Shown: piece by piece, positions 7,914-16,766 of the stretch
Layout of the letters: each line of letters opens with the position of its first letter
Position numbering within the stretch: the stretch's first letter is position 1
Origin: Burkholderia sp. Leaf177
GTDB lineage: Bacteria; Pseudomonadota; Gammaproteobacteria; Burkholderiales; Burkholderiaceae
Assembly (NCBI RefSeq): GCF_001424345.1
Contig: NZ_LMPF01000022.1
Coordinates: 240,122 to 304,121 of the forward strand
Length of the DNA: 64,000 nt
Direction of reading: 5' to 3'
The notes under the pieces: generated by a model
What the model saw: the letters and a program-made list of their open reading frames with translations, nothing else
Told to the model about the DNA's origin: nothing
Databases searched by the model: none
Position numbers and translations under genes: made by a program

Positions 7914-9887
7914 ATGCAACTTGGCGTGTGCTACTACCCGGAACAATGGCCCCGCTCAATGTGGGCCGACGATTCAAAACGGATGGCCGAAATCGGCATC
8001 ACTCATGTGCGGATTGCGGAATTCGCATGGAGCCGGATGGAGCCGAAAGCAGGCGAGTACGTGTGGGCTTGGCTTGATGAAGCCATCGAGACGCTTGCCG
8101 CAGCCGGCCTCAGAATTGTGCTCGGGACACCAACGGCATCACCGCCAAAATGGTTGATCGACGCATACCCGGACGTCCTGCCGGTCCGTGCCGATGGTAC
8201 GTCCTGGAATTTCGGCTCGCGCCGTCATTACGACATCACAAGTGCAAGTTACCGGCGTGAATGCTTGCGCATTGTCACAGAGATGGCAGGACGTTATGGC
8301 AAGCATCCAGCAGTCGTCGCCTGGCAAACGGATAATGAACTTGGCTGCCACGAGACGGTGCCGAGCTACTCACGACAAGCGCTCACGCGCTTTCAGGCGT
8401 GGCTAGAACAACGCTATGAGCGCATTGAAAGATTGAACGAGGATTGGGGCAACGTGTTTTGGAGCATGGAATACCCGAGCTTCGGCGCGATCGGCCTACC
8501 AAACCTCACGCCGACTGATGCCAATCCTATTCACCTGCTCGACTTTCGCCGCTTTATGTCGGCCGAGGTCGCGAGCTTCCACCGGGAGCAGGTCGACGTT
8601 TTGCGGCGGCTCGCACCGGCAGCGGATGTGCTGCACAATTTCATGGGCTTTTTTACCACGTTCGATCACTACGAGTTCGTCAAAGACAAAGCGATCGACG
8701 TGGCCGCCTGGGATAGCTACCCGATTGCGCGCACCGAATCAATCGGCTTGCCTGAAGAGCAGAAGGCGCTTTACGCCCGCACCTCACACCCCGATGTCTC
8801 GGCTTTTGACCATGACCGCTATCGCTCGATTGGCGGTGGACGATTCTGGATCATGGAGCAGCAGGCGGGACCGGTGAACTGGGCGCCGTGGAACCCGGTG
8901 CCCGCGAAAGGCATGGTGCGGTTGTGGGCCCTTGAGGCGTTCGCTCATGGCGCGGAACTCGTCTCATATTTCCGATGGCGGCAATGCCCGTATGCGCAGG
9001 AGCAGATGCATTCGGGCCTTAATTTGCCGAACAACGAGCTGTCTCCGGGCGGATTAGAAGTCCAAGAGGTGGCGCGCGAGATCGCAGCGTCTAGCGTACT
9101 GTCGCGCCTTCCTGCAACGACACCAGCGGACGTCGCATTGATCTTCGATTACGAAACGCAGTGGATATGCGAGATACAACGTCACGGCAAAACTTTTGAC
9201 TATCAAATGTTGGCCTTCGACTATTACGAGGCACTTCGCGAAATGGGACTCGACGTCGACATCGTTTCGGCACACGCGGACCTCTCTGCGTACCGCATGG
9301 TGGTCGTGCCGAGCATTGCCGTCATCGACGATGCGCTCGTCGAGCAGATTGAACGCAGTTCCGCGCAATGGGTGTTCGGTCCACGCAGCGGCTCTAAGAC
9401 GCCACAGTTCGCTCTTCCTGCCGGTCTGCCGCCTGGTGTCTTGCAGCGCGTGCTACCCATGCAGGTACTTGAAGTTGAGTCGCTACGGTCGAGTCTTGCG
9501 CCTACAACGTCGATAGGCGCGACGAAGGGCACTGCGGTGCATTGGCGCGAACATGTAAGGGCCAATTCGGACAGCGTAGTGAAAGCACGTTTTGGTGACG
9601 AATGGCCGGCGGTCGTTGCGAAAGGACGGATTCGCTACGTAGCTGGTTGGCTCACCCACGCCCTGCATCGCGCCTTGCTGGAACAGGCGGCGAATACGGC
9701 AGGGCTACGTGTCACCATGCTGCCCGAGGGCGTGCGCATCCGTCGCCGTGGATCCCTTACTTTTGCGTTCAATTTTGGCGCGAAAACGGTCTCTTCGCTA
9801 GCGCCGGACGGAGCGCACTTCGTGCTCGGCACAAATCGCCTCGGCACTGGGGACGTGTGCGTGTGGGAAAACGGATCCGCAACGTGA
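7914..9887 (+). CDS. beta-galactosidase, glycoside hydrolase family 42
   Basis: A cytoplasmic retaining beta-galactosidase of 657 residues. The (beta/alpha)8 catalytic domain (about 1-380) starts LGVCYYPEQWP. The acid/base Glu is in TDNELG (E142) and the nucleophile Glu in WIMEQQAG (E315). A GATase-like trimerisation domain (about 390-590, with IFDYETQW) and a small C-terminal beta domain follow. No signal peptide is present, so it acts on imported sugar. The start is the ATG at 7914 with GAG upstream; an in-frame GTG at 7902 lacks good spacing to any ribosome binding site. The stop overlaps the GTG start of the next gene. Confidence 0.95.
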   Translation: MQLGVCYYPEQWPRSMWADDSKRMAEIGITHVRIAEFAWSRMEPKAGEYVWAWLDEAIETLAAAGLRIVLGTPTASPPKWLIDAYPDVLPVRADGTSWNFGSRRHYDITSASYRRECLRIVTEMAGRYGKHPAVVAWQTDNELGCHETVPSYSRQALTRFQAWLEQRYERIERLNEDWGNVFWSMEYPSFGAIGLPNLTPTDANPIHLLDFRRFMSAEVASFHREQVDVLRRLAPAADVLHNFMGFFTTFDHYEFVKDKAIDVAAWDSYPIARTESIGLPEEQKALYARTSHPDVSAFDHDRYRSIGGGRFWIMEQQAGPVNWAPWNPVPAKGMVRLWALEAFAHGAELVSYFRWRQCPYAQEQMHSGLNLPNNELSPGGLEVQEVAREIAASSVLSRLPATTPADVALIFDYETQWICEIQRHGKTFDYQMLAFDYYEALREMGLDVDIVSAHADLSAYRMVVVPSIAVIDDALVEQIERSSAQWVFGPRSGSKTPQFALPAGLPPGVLQRVLPMQVLEVESLRSSLAPTTSIGATKGTAVHWREHVRANSDSVVKARFGDEWPAVVAKGRIRYVAGWLTHALHRALLEQAANTAGLRVTMLPEGVRIRRRGSLTFAFNFGAKTVSSLAPDGAHFVLGTNRLGTGDVCVWENGSAT

Positions 9888-12352
9888 CTGCAAGCCGAGC
9901 ACGACCTTCCCTGTGTGCGCCGGTTGATGCTTACTCGCTGCCGACGTCCTCCGACGTGCAAACGCTTCTTACGATAGACGTGAGTGCGCCAATCGATCCA
10001 CCGCGCGCCGGGCTGCTCCAGCTGGGAACAAACCGCGCGCCGGGTGGTGCAACGATTGATATCAACAATCGGTACCTTCTCCGTGACGGCAAGCCGTGGC
10101 TCCCCGTGATGGGCGAGTTTCACTATTCGCGGGTGCCTGAAAATTTATGGGATGGCGCATTGGCGAAAGTGAAAGCCGCCGGCATCGAGATTGTCGCAAG
10201 CTATGTCTTCTGGAGCCACCACGAGTCCGAGGCAGGCCGCTTCGACTGGCGCGGGCGACGTGATCTACGGCGCTTTGTAGCGGCATGCGCGCGGCAAGGC
10301 TTGCTAATGTTTGCACGCATTGGCCCATGGGCGCATGGAGAAGTGCGTTTTGGCGGTGTACCTGGATGGGTTGTTGACCAGACTCCCACGCGATCAAACG
10401 ACTCGCTTTATCTTGGGTTTGTTGCGCGTTTCTACCAGCAGATTGCGGAGCAATTGCACGGTGAACTGTGGAAAGACGGCGGACCGGTAATCGGCGTGCA
10501 GCTCGAGAACGAGTACAACTTGACTGGCCCGGGGCAAGGTTCCGTACACATTGCCAAGCTAAAAAGCCTCGCGCTTGCCGCTGGACTTGATACACCGCTC
10601 TACACGATTACGGGCTGGGATCAGGCGGTATTTCCACACGGCGAGGTGGCCCCCGTCTTCGGCGGGTATCCGGATGTTCCCTGGGGCATTTCGCCAACTA
10701 TATCCGCTCCCAATGAGGTTTATGCCTTCCGATTCACGAGCCGCGTGGGCGGGGACCTGGGCGCGCAGACGCAAGGTGCAGGCGAAGGCGACGCCGACAA
10801 AGTCGTCAACGACACGCCGTTCCTCGGCGCTGAATACGGGGGTGGCGTGCCAACGATGTACCGGCGGCGCCCGGTTATCAATGCGGACGACATTGCCGCG
10901 ATGCTGCCGGTTCAACTTGGGTCGGGGGTGAATCTCTACGGCTATTACATGTTTCACGGTGGCCGCAACCCGCCAGGTGAGCGTGAAGGCCAAGAGTCCA
11001 CTGCAACTGGCGGATGGAACGATCTGCCAATCATTAACTATGACTTTCAGGCGCCATACGGTGCAAATGGCGAGGCACATCCGGTGCTCGGCAAGCTGCG
11101 TCCGATGCATGCGTTTTTGCATGAATGGGGCGAAATGCTCGCGACCTACGCAGTTCATGCGCCCACTAAGCAGCCAAAGGGGGCCAATGACCTTGAGACA
11201 CTGCGGTTCTCGGCGCGCTCCGATGGCAAGCGCGGGTTCCTTTTTGTGAACAATCACGTGCGGCAGTACGCGATGCCGACTCAACAGGGCGTGCGATTCT
11301 CGGTACGGCTGAAAACCCGCACCGTGTTATTACCGAGTTGCCCCGTCGACGTCGGATCGGGTGTCTACTTTGTTTGGCCTGTCGCATTTCAGATGATTGA
11401 CGCAGAGCTACGCTATGCGACCGCGCAGCCCATGACTCGCCTTGCCACACCGGAGGGCGATATCTTTGTGTTTAGGGCAGTCGAGGGAATCCCGGCTGAA
11501 TTTGCTTTCGAGCCTGAGACGTTGCACGAGTTGTCACCGGATTTGGAGTCGCGGCTTTTTGATGGCGCTCTAGTCGTGACCCTGATACCGGGTGTTCGCA
11601 TCAAGGTGATCACGGCGCACGGTCACACCCTTACGCTGCTTCTTCTTTCAGCGCACGATGCCGAGCGCACATCTGTTTTGCCCTTTCAAGGCATGCGGCG
11701 GCTCGTGCGAACCAACGCCGAAGCGTTCGTGTTGAACGGTCAGATCGTGCTTCGCACGACGAATACGGCGCTGCAAGTCGACTTTTATCCGCCGCTACAG
11801 GTCATACCACCCGCAACGCTTCCGCTTACGCGTGAGGCAACTGGCGACGGGTTCGATAGTTACGCAGCGCAATTCAACTTGAGGTCGTTTGATGTTCAAA
11901 CGATTGGGCTCCGGCAGGCGCAGAACGTGCCGCCAATAAAGAAGGGTGGCCCAGCGAACGCGAGTGTTGAACCTGCGCCCGAAGCTTTCGGCAGATCGGC
12001 GGCATGGCAGATCAATCTGTCCCGAAACGCGCTTGACGGATTGAGCAACGTTTATTTATCGATCCAGTATCGAGGTGACGTTGCACGCCTGTTCGCAGGC
12101 GCTACGCTCATTGACGATCATTTCTTTAACGGATTGCCGTGGCGAATTTCGCTTTCAGATATTCCGAGTGACGTGTTGTCCGTACCGCTCATGGTGACCA
12201 TCCTGCCGCTGCGCACAGACGCGCCGATCTATCTCGACGCGCGTTACGATCCTCGTCCCGAGGCAAAACGTCAAGGAGCCTCTCAAACGGTGGCACTTGA
12301 CGACGTATGCCTTGAGCCGGAATACGAACTTCTTATCGGCTCGCCTATATAG
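9884..12352 (+). CDS. beta-galactosidase, glycoside hydrolase family 35
   Basis: A second beta-galactosidase of 822 residues from an unrelated family. The catalytic barrel begins near residue 60 (YLLRDGKPWLPVMGEFHYSR). The acid/base Glu lies in LENEYN (E210) and the nucleophile Glu in FLGAEYGGG (E316); YYMFHGGRNP is also family-typical. The long C-terminal part holds beta-sandwich domains. The frame is open from 9602 inside the previous gene, but the plausible start is the GTG at 9884, overlapping the GH42 stop (GTGA), which suggests translational coupling. No signal peptide is visible. A pair of GH42 and GH35 enzymes may split different beta-galactosyl linkages; that division of labour is inference. 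Confidence 0.92.
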   Translation: MTASRARPSLCAPVDAYSLPTSSDVQTLLTIDVSAPIDPPRAGLLQLGTNRAPGGATIDINNRYLLRDGKPWLPVMGEFHYSRVPENLWDGALAKVKAAGIEIVASYVFWSHHESEAGRFDWRGRRDLRRFVAACARQGLLMFARIGPWAHGEVRFGGVPGWVVDQTPTRSNDSLYLGFVARFYQQIAEQLHGELWKDGGPVIGVQLENEYNLTGPGQGSVHIAKLKSLALAAGLDTPLYTITGWDQAVFPHGEVAPVFGGYPDVPWGISPTISAPNEVYAFRFTSRVGGDLGAQTQGAGEGDADKVVNDTPFLGAEYGGGVPTMYRRRPVINADDIAAMLPVQLGSGVNLYGYYMFHGGRNPPGEREGQESTATGGWNDLPIINYDFQAPYGANGEAHPVLGKLRPMHAFLHEWGEMLATYAVHAPTKQPKGANDLETLRFSARSDGKRGFLFVNNHVRQYAMPTQQGVRFSVRLKTRTVLLPSCPVDVGSGVYFVWPVAFQMIDAELRYATAQPMTRLATPEGDIFVFRAVEGIPAEFAFEPETLHELSPDLESRLFDGALVVTLIPGVRIKVITAHGHTLTLLLLSAHDAERTSVLPFQGMRRLVRTNAEAFVLNGQIVLRTTNTALQVDFYPPLQVIPPATLPLTREATGDGFDSYAAQFNLRSFDVQTIGLRQAQNVPPIKKGGPANASVEPAPEAFGRSAAWQINLSRNALDGLSNVYLSIQYRGDVARLFAGATLIDDHFFNGLPWRISLSDIPSDVLSVPLMVTILPLRTDAPIYLDARYDPRPEAKRQGASQTVALDDVCLEPEYELLIGSPI

Positions 12353-12519
12353 CACGTGTCATGCACCGGCTTACTTACAGTATGGCTCGCTGTTTCGCAT
12401 TCATGAGATAGCATGCATTGTGAGCCGTCAGACAGGACGACTGTAAGCGCGCAGTGAAGGCGTATTCAATAGAGGACCGAGAGCCGACGAACGAACGTCC
12501 GCAGGGTTACGTGCAGCAG

Positions 12520-12741
12520 CTAAGCAGCTTGCCGCAGTAACGCCCGGCGATAGTCCGATCGAAGTAGCAGGTCCGGGACGGGTGTCAAGACTTCGGACAT
12601 AAACAGCAGTTCGACACAGGACGCGACTCCGTGGCGCGGAGCAGCGCGGTTAAACGCACGGCGCGCAGAATCGAGTTGGGACCGGTCGCCTTCAGCCACT
12701 GCGCGGATTGCCTGTCGTTCAGCTTCGCTTAGGATTTGCAT
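12520..12741 (-). CDS. small hypothetical protein (73 aa)
   Basis: I do not recognise this protein. The open frame reaches 12834, but the ATG at 12741 (MQILSEAERQAI) with GAGCC upstream is the better start. The product is a short, charged, helix-rich soluble protein with no signal peptide. It lies tail to tail with the galactosidase operon, separated by about 170 bases without visible features. It could be a real small gene or a chance frame. Confidence 0.35.
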   Translation of the reverse strand: MQILSEAERQAIRAVAEGDRSQLDSARRAFNRAAPRHGVASCVELLFMSEVLTPVPDLLLRSDYRRALLRQAA

Positions 12742-13187
12742 ATCGGGGCTCTTTGCTTGGTGTTCATGGGTGCATTGTACTTGTCGTCTAGCGAGCGGGG
12801 ACCAAAGAGTTGGGGACGTTACGAACGTGGTCAATTTTCAAGGTACCCATTGCCATATATGCGATAGCAACTGCTCGATACGGCAAGCCGGTTGTGTGGG
12901 AAGTCGGTTTAAAACGTCTTTCAGTTAAACATACGTTCAGCTTGGCCGATTGGATCAGACTCATCACTGCGGGCTGACGCCGGCCCGCGCGAGCTGACCC
13001 CGCGAAGAGCAGTTTGCCCGTTTATGGAGAACTCTGCATATAAGATCGAAATATCGCAAGCGATTGGATAACGACGTCCCCAACAGGGTGGCGACAGATC
13101 AGAATTGACACGCGCCGACTGAACGTAGAATAGTCGCATACCGCACGCAAGCGGCCATCGACTACAAAACACATTGGGGAACCTGGC

Positions 13188-13409
13188 GTGTCAACGTTAC
13201 TAGAATGTCTTAAGTCGCTTCCTGACGACTTGGTGATGCGTGATCTTGCAGCCGTGCGCAACGAGGTTGCCACTGTTGCGGAGCACATAGCTCGGCTGCA
13301 TCGAGATGAAGATGGATACGAAGTGCGCAAAGAATCGCGCAATTACGGGCGAAACGAAATCACAGCGGTCGGCCTTATCGGTGGTCCGGCCATGTATAGG
13401 CAGGTTTGA
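13188..13409 (+). CDS. small hypothetical protein, doubtful
   Basis: A 73-residue frame starting at GTG (13188) with GGGGA 7 bases upstream. It encodes a helix-rich N-terminal part (LECLKSLPDDLVMRDLAAVRNEVATVAEHIARL) and a poorly structured tail. Family unknown. It lies in a patch of decayed DNA just before an IS66 remnant, so it may itself be a gene fragment. Confidence 0.25.
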   Translation: MSTLLECLKSLPDDLVMRDLAAVRNEVATVAEHIARLHRDEDGYEVRKESRNYGRNEITAVGLIGGPAMYRQV

Positions 13410-13494
13410 CAGTGCCCCGCTTGGCCTAGAAACTCTAAGGAAAAAGCGCGGCATAGTCATCGGGCGTTGAAGTGAGAGGTAACTTCACGAACAG

Positions 13495-13737
13495 CGAGAC
13501 GCGAACTATCTGTTTGCCGGCGCCGACCAGAGCGACGAAAGTGCGGCCGCGATCTACAGTCTTACCAGCACGGCAAAACTCAATAACGTCGATCCCGACG
13601 CGTATCTGCGTTTCGTGCTCGCCCACATCGCTGACCTCGCGATCAACCGGGTCAATGAACTTCTACCGTGGCAAGTTCCCAAGCTCCACGACGTTCGTTC
13701 AAAACAAAGTGTATCGGTTAGAACAATGGCGCCGTGA
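13495..13737 (+). pseudogene. IS66 transposase (TnpC), C-terminal remnant
   Basis: In one frame this stretch reads RDANYLFAGAD, then AAAIYSLTSTAKLNNVDPDAYLRFVLAHIAD and NRVNELLPW, which is the well-known C-terminal end of IS66-family TnpC transposases. A stop follows at 13735. Only about 80 residues of the usual ~500 remain and there is no start codon or partner tnpA/tnpB, so this is an insertion-sequence scar. It marks a past rearrangement between the galactoside operon and the signalling cluster. Confidence 0.7.
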
Positions 13738-13849
13738 TCAACGCCTCCATCACTGACAAGTCAAGCCGCAATTTTTTTCCCCAAGCGCTTGCGGTTTTTA
13801 AAACGATGGGCGCACTGCGGCACAAATCAGCTTCCGATTAGATCTCGAA

Positions 13850-16018
13850 TTAGACTTCTAGAGGCGGCTCGCCCAAGCTTACAAATCGAGCGAGCGCTTC
13901 GATATCAAACGGTTTGGCGAATACCTTGAGGCGCATTGCCCGCGCACGGGCCATCTCGTCCGTATAGCCCGTCATCAAGCCAAACTGTTGTGCTGGCCAT
14001 TTTGCGCGCACTCGAGTCGCCAAGTCGATGCCGTTGAGGTTGCCTGGCATCTGGACGTCGGAAAGAATCACGTCGAACTTCTCCCCGCTCTCGAGCGCAG
14101 CGTACGCGGCATCTGCCGTAAGCTGATGCTGCACCAAACACCCGAAGGTCTCCAGTACAGCTTGAATGCCCGCAGCCACACCTTCGTTGTCTTCCACTAG
14201 CAAAACCGACCTAGTGGACGGAACAATTTCGGATCCCAAGTGTTCAGTCGTGGGTGATTTGCACAGTGTTGCTGGCTGCCGGCTTTTGGGCAGATATAGG
14301 CGAACGGTTGTACCCTTGCCGACCGTACTATCGATTCGAGCAGAGCCGCCCGATTGCTCGCAGGTTGAGAGGACCTGCGAGAGACCCAGTCCAGTTCCCG
14401 CATCTTGCGACTTGGTTGTAAATAGCGGCTCAAATGCTCGCTGACGCACCGCCTCGGACATGCCTACGCCATTGTCCGTGAATGACAGCAGCACGTATTC
14501 ACCAGCTGGAAGGAGCCCATCGGTTGTCGTCATGCTGATGTTCTGCGCACGGATCACCAGCAGGCCACCGCTCGGAATAGCGTCCCGCGCGTTGGTAGCG
14601 AGATTAAGCGCGGCAGATTCAAGTTCCGTAGCGTCACAGAGCACGCACCATAGGTCAGGCGGCAGGTTGACCTGGACATTAATGCGCGCACCGACGGCCG
14701 CGTTCACGAGTACACGCGCGGTTATGATCCAGTCATTCAGGTCGATGGATTCGCGTTTAAGAGGGCGCTTCCTCGCCACGCTGAGCAGACGGCGGCCAAG
14801 AGCTTCGCCGCCTTGAACCGACGTTTCTATGGCATCGATCTCGCGCCTTATATCAGAGAAATGCCGGCGCTTGATGAGTGTCATGTTCGCCGTGACCACC
14901 ATCAGCAGATTATTAAAATCATGGGCCACGTTTGCAATCAGATTGCCAAGCGCACTCATGCGCTGCAATTGCCGGCTGGACGCTTCAGCAGACATCCGCA
15001 TCGCGACTTCTGCTTGCCACCGTTCCCAAGCAGCTTGTTCCGTAGCAAGCTGACGCAATGAGAAGAACACAAGCAACGATGAGATAATGCTGGGCACTAG
15101 AGCGATCAAGGATGCTAAAAGCACATCTTGAAGCCATGCTGATCTGATCGCGGCAATCGACATTCCCGCCGACACATACAGCGGGTAACCGGCAACTTTT
15201 CGAAAGGATACATATTTTTCGAGGCCGTCTATGCTCGAAATCAATTGGAATTGACCGTAGGCCTGGCCTTCGCCAAGCGCGTGAGCAAATTCCGATGCAG
15301 GATTCTGAATTTTGTTATCTGCTTGTGCAGGAAAGCGGGCGAGGACATGTGCGTCTGAGCGAAACAGTCCGAGCGCGAGCGCGGGATTGCCATTTTGAAG
15401 CTCTCGGTAGAAAGTGGAAAAATACCGCCGCCGCAAGGCAATCGTCACCACACCCAGAAACTTTCCGTGCGCGTCCATGCGGGCAACAGTGGTACAAAAA
15501 ACAGATTCGCCGTCAGGGGCATGTGTGGAGTGAGAGATGTAAGCCGGGCCTTCCAATTCGCGTGCATGGACAAAATCTTCGCGATTGGCTACCGAAAATG
15601 GCGGCGCGGGAAATATTCTGCTGGTTACCAAAAGTGCCCCATCAGCATCAAAGACCGAGATGGCGCTTACTTGCGGGTAGCCACCGCCCAATTTGTTAAG
15701 CCGTTCGTACAGTTCTTTCTGTTTTTGACGTATGGCGGTACCGTCGTCGTTGTTTAACACATCCACAACTTGAGCCTGAATGACGCTATTGAGGTCGAAC
15801 ACTTTGACCGCCTGCTCCTCGGCGACGCGCGCAAGCCGGTCGGTTGCGTCGTTAGCGTCGTCGAAACGTCGTTCATGATCAAGGTAAGTAAATAGGAGGA
15901 GGCAAATCAGCGGAACGGCAATGGCGCCAGCGAGAATCAGCTGTAGCACGCGTCGCGTCGTTCTGAAATTTCGGATGGGAAGCTGAAATTCGGTGTCGTG
16001 AGAATACGCGATAGGCAC
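13850..16018 (-). CDS. membrane-bound hybrid histidine kinase with Cache sensor and receiver domain
   Basis: A 722-residue sensor kinase. One membrane span (about 25-45) is followed by a periplasmic dCache-like sensor (about 50-290), a second span (about 298-320), a dimerisation domain with phospho-acceptor His366 (NVAHDFNN), an ATP-binding domain (N box NLATNARDA, DNGVGM, GTGLGLSQV) and a C-terminal receiver (VLLVEDNEG; acceptor Asp654 in LSDVQMPG; Lys in FAKPF). The start is GTG at 16018, with AGAG upstream. No output regulator adjoins it; phosphate would pass to a separate protein. The signal is unknown, though Cache domains usually bind small metabolites. The gene is convergent with an IS66 scar. 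Confidence 0.9.
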   Translation of the reverse strand: MPIAYSHDTEFQLPIRNFRTTRRVLQLILAGAIAVPLICLLLFTYLDHERRFDDANDATDRLARVAEEQAVKVFDLNSVIQAQVVDVLNNDDGTAIRQKQKELYERLNKLGGGYPQVSAISVFDADGALLVTSRIFPAPPFSVANREDFVHARELEGPAYISHSTHAPDGESVFCTTVARMDAHGKFLGVVTIALRRRYFSTFYRELQNGNPALALGLFRSDAHVLARFPAQADNKIQNPASEFAHALGEGQAYGQFQLISSIDGLEKYVSFRKVAGYPLYVSAGMSIAAIRSAWLQDVLLASLIALVPSIISSLLVFFSLRQLATEQAAWERWQAEVAMRMSAEASSRQLQRMSALGNLIANVAHDFNNLLMVVTANMTLIKRRHFSDIRREIDAIETSVQGGEALGRRLLSVARKRPLKRESIDLNDWIITARVLVNAAVGARINVQVNLPPDLWCVLCDATELESAALNLATNARDAIPSGGLLVIRAQNISMTTTDGLLPAGEYVLLSFTDNGVGMSEAVRQRAFEPLFTTKSQDAGTGLGLSQVLSTCEQSGGSARIDSTVGKGTTVRLYLPKSRQPATLCKSPTTEHLGSEIVPSTRSVLLVEDNEGVAAGIQAVLETFGCLVQHQLTADAAYAALESGEKFDVILSDVQMPGNLNGIDLATRVRAKWPAQQFGLMTGYTDEMARARAMRLKVFAKPFDIEALARFVSLGEPPLEV

Positions 16019-16766
16019 AGTGCACTCTAAGTTAAGAGTAGCGTTCTAAAAGACGCTATTCGCGATTTTGCGTAAGGCTGTGTCCAGGCCACCGGGGTCG
16101 AGAATCAATGCAATTACCTTCTGACAAAAGTACGATAACACGATGTTTGTCGATTACCAACTTGTAGTGACTTGCCGTGTCATAGGTAAGGAACGGATCA
16201 GCAACTCGGGGTCTTAACCAGCGAGACTACAAAACCGGAACTTCTGCGCCTGTCGCACCCAAATTCGGAATCTTAAATCGCATTGGGCGAGGGGTCTATG
16301 ACTGAAGTTGGGCGCCGGTTATCGCGTAGCGCCGACGGGTATACCACCTTCAAAAAATGGCAGGCATGGTCGATGGTATCCGCCAATACGAAGACCTGAC
16401 TACAGCCTTAACTATTTTGCAGGCACGGTCCGCCAATGACGCCAATATTTCCACGTCTACAAGCTCTTTCTCCCGAGCTTCGAGCAGACCACGTCGCCTA
16501 TGGCCACAAGTGACGTTATCATCGACGCAACGGTGAATGAACAATTGCTTTGCAACTGTAAAAAGTGCATTTCACTTGTGGCTCACTCAGCGGCGAATAT
16601 CTAAGCGCTAGGGCTGAATACGATTTGTACTCGATGAACACCTCGACGCGAACGCGGATCGCTTAATTTGCGCACGCGTTTGTGGGAATAAACTTTGTTT
16701 CTGCCAAGATGGTCGGTGTTGCTGCGTTGATATGGCAAAATCCTGGTATCACTATCAGGATACGCC
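16019..16766. other. intergenic region, about 750 bases, no supported gene
   Basis: This interval separates the divergent hybrid kinase and bacteriophytochrome genes and must hold both promoters. Several short frames occur, none with a recognisable product or convincing start. An AGGA sits about 10 bases before the phytochrome ATG. I see no clear operator. Confidence 0.5.

Noticed and set aside
9602..9883. Long N-terminal extension of the GH35 frame inside the GH42 gene
   Set aside because: It overlaps conserved GH42 coding sequence and reads like a shadow; the GTG at 9884 overlapping the GH42 stop gives a normal GH35 N-terminus.
13766..13799. Hairpin CCGCAA/TTGCGG followed by TTTTT
   Set aside because: Short stem with a 17-base loop and no clear upstream gene other than an IS66 remnant; not convincing as a terminator.
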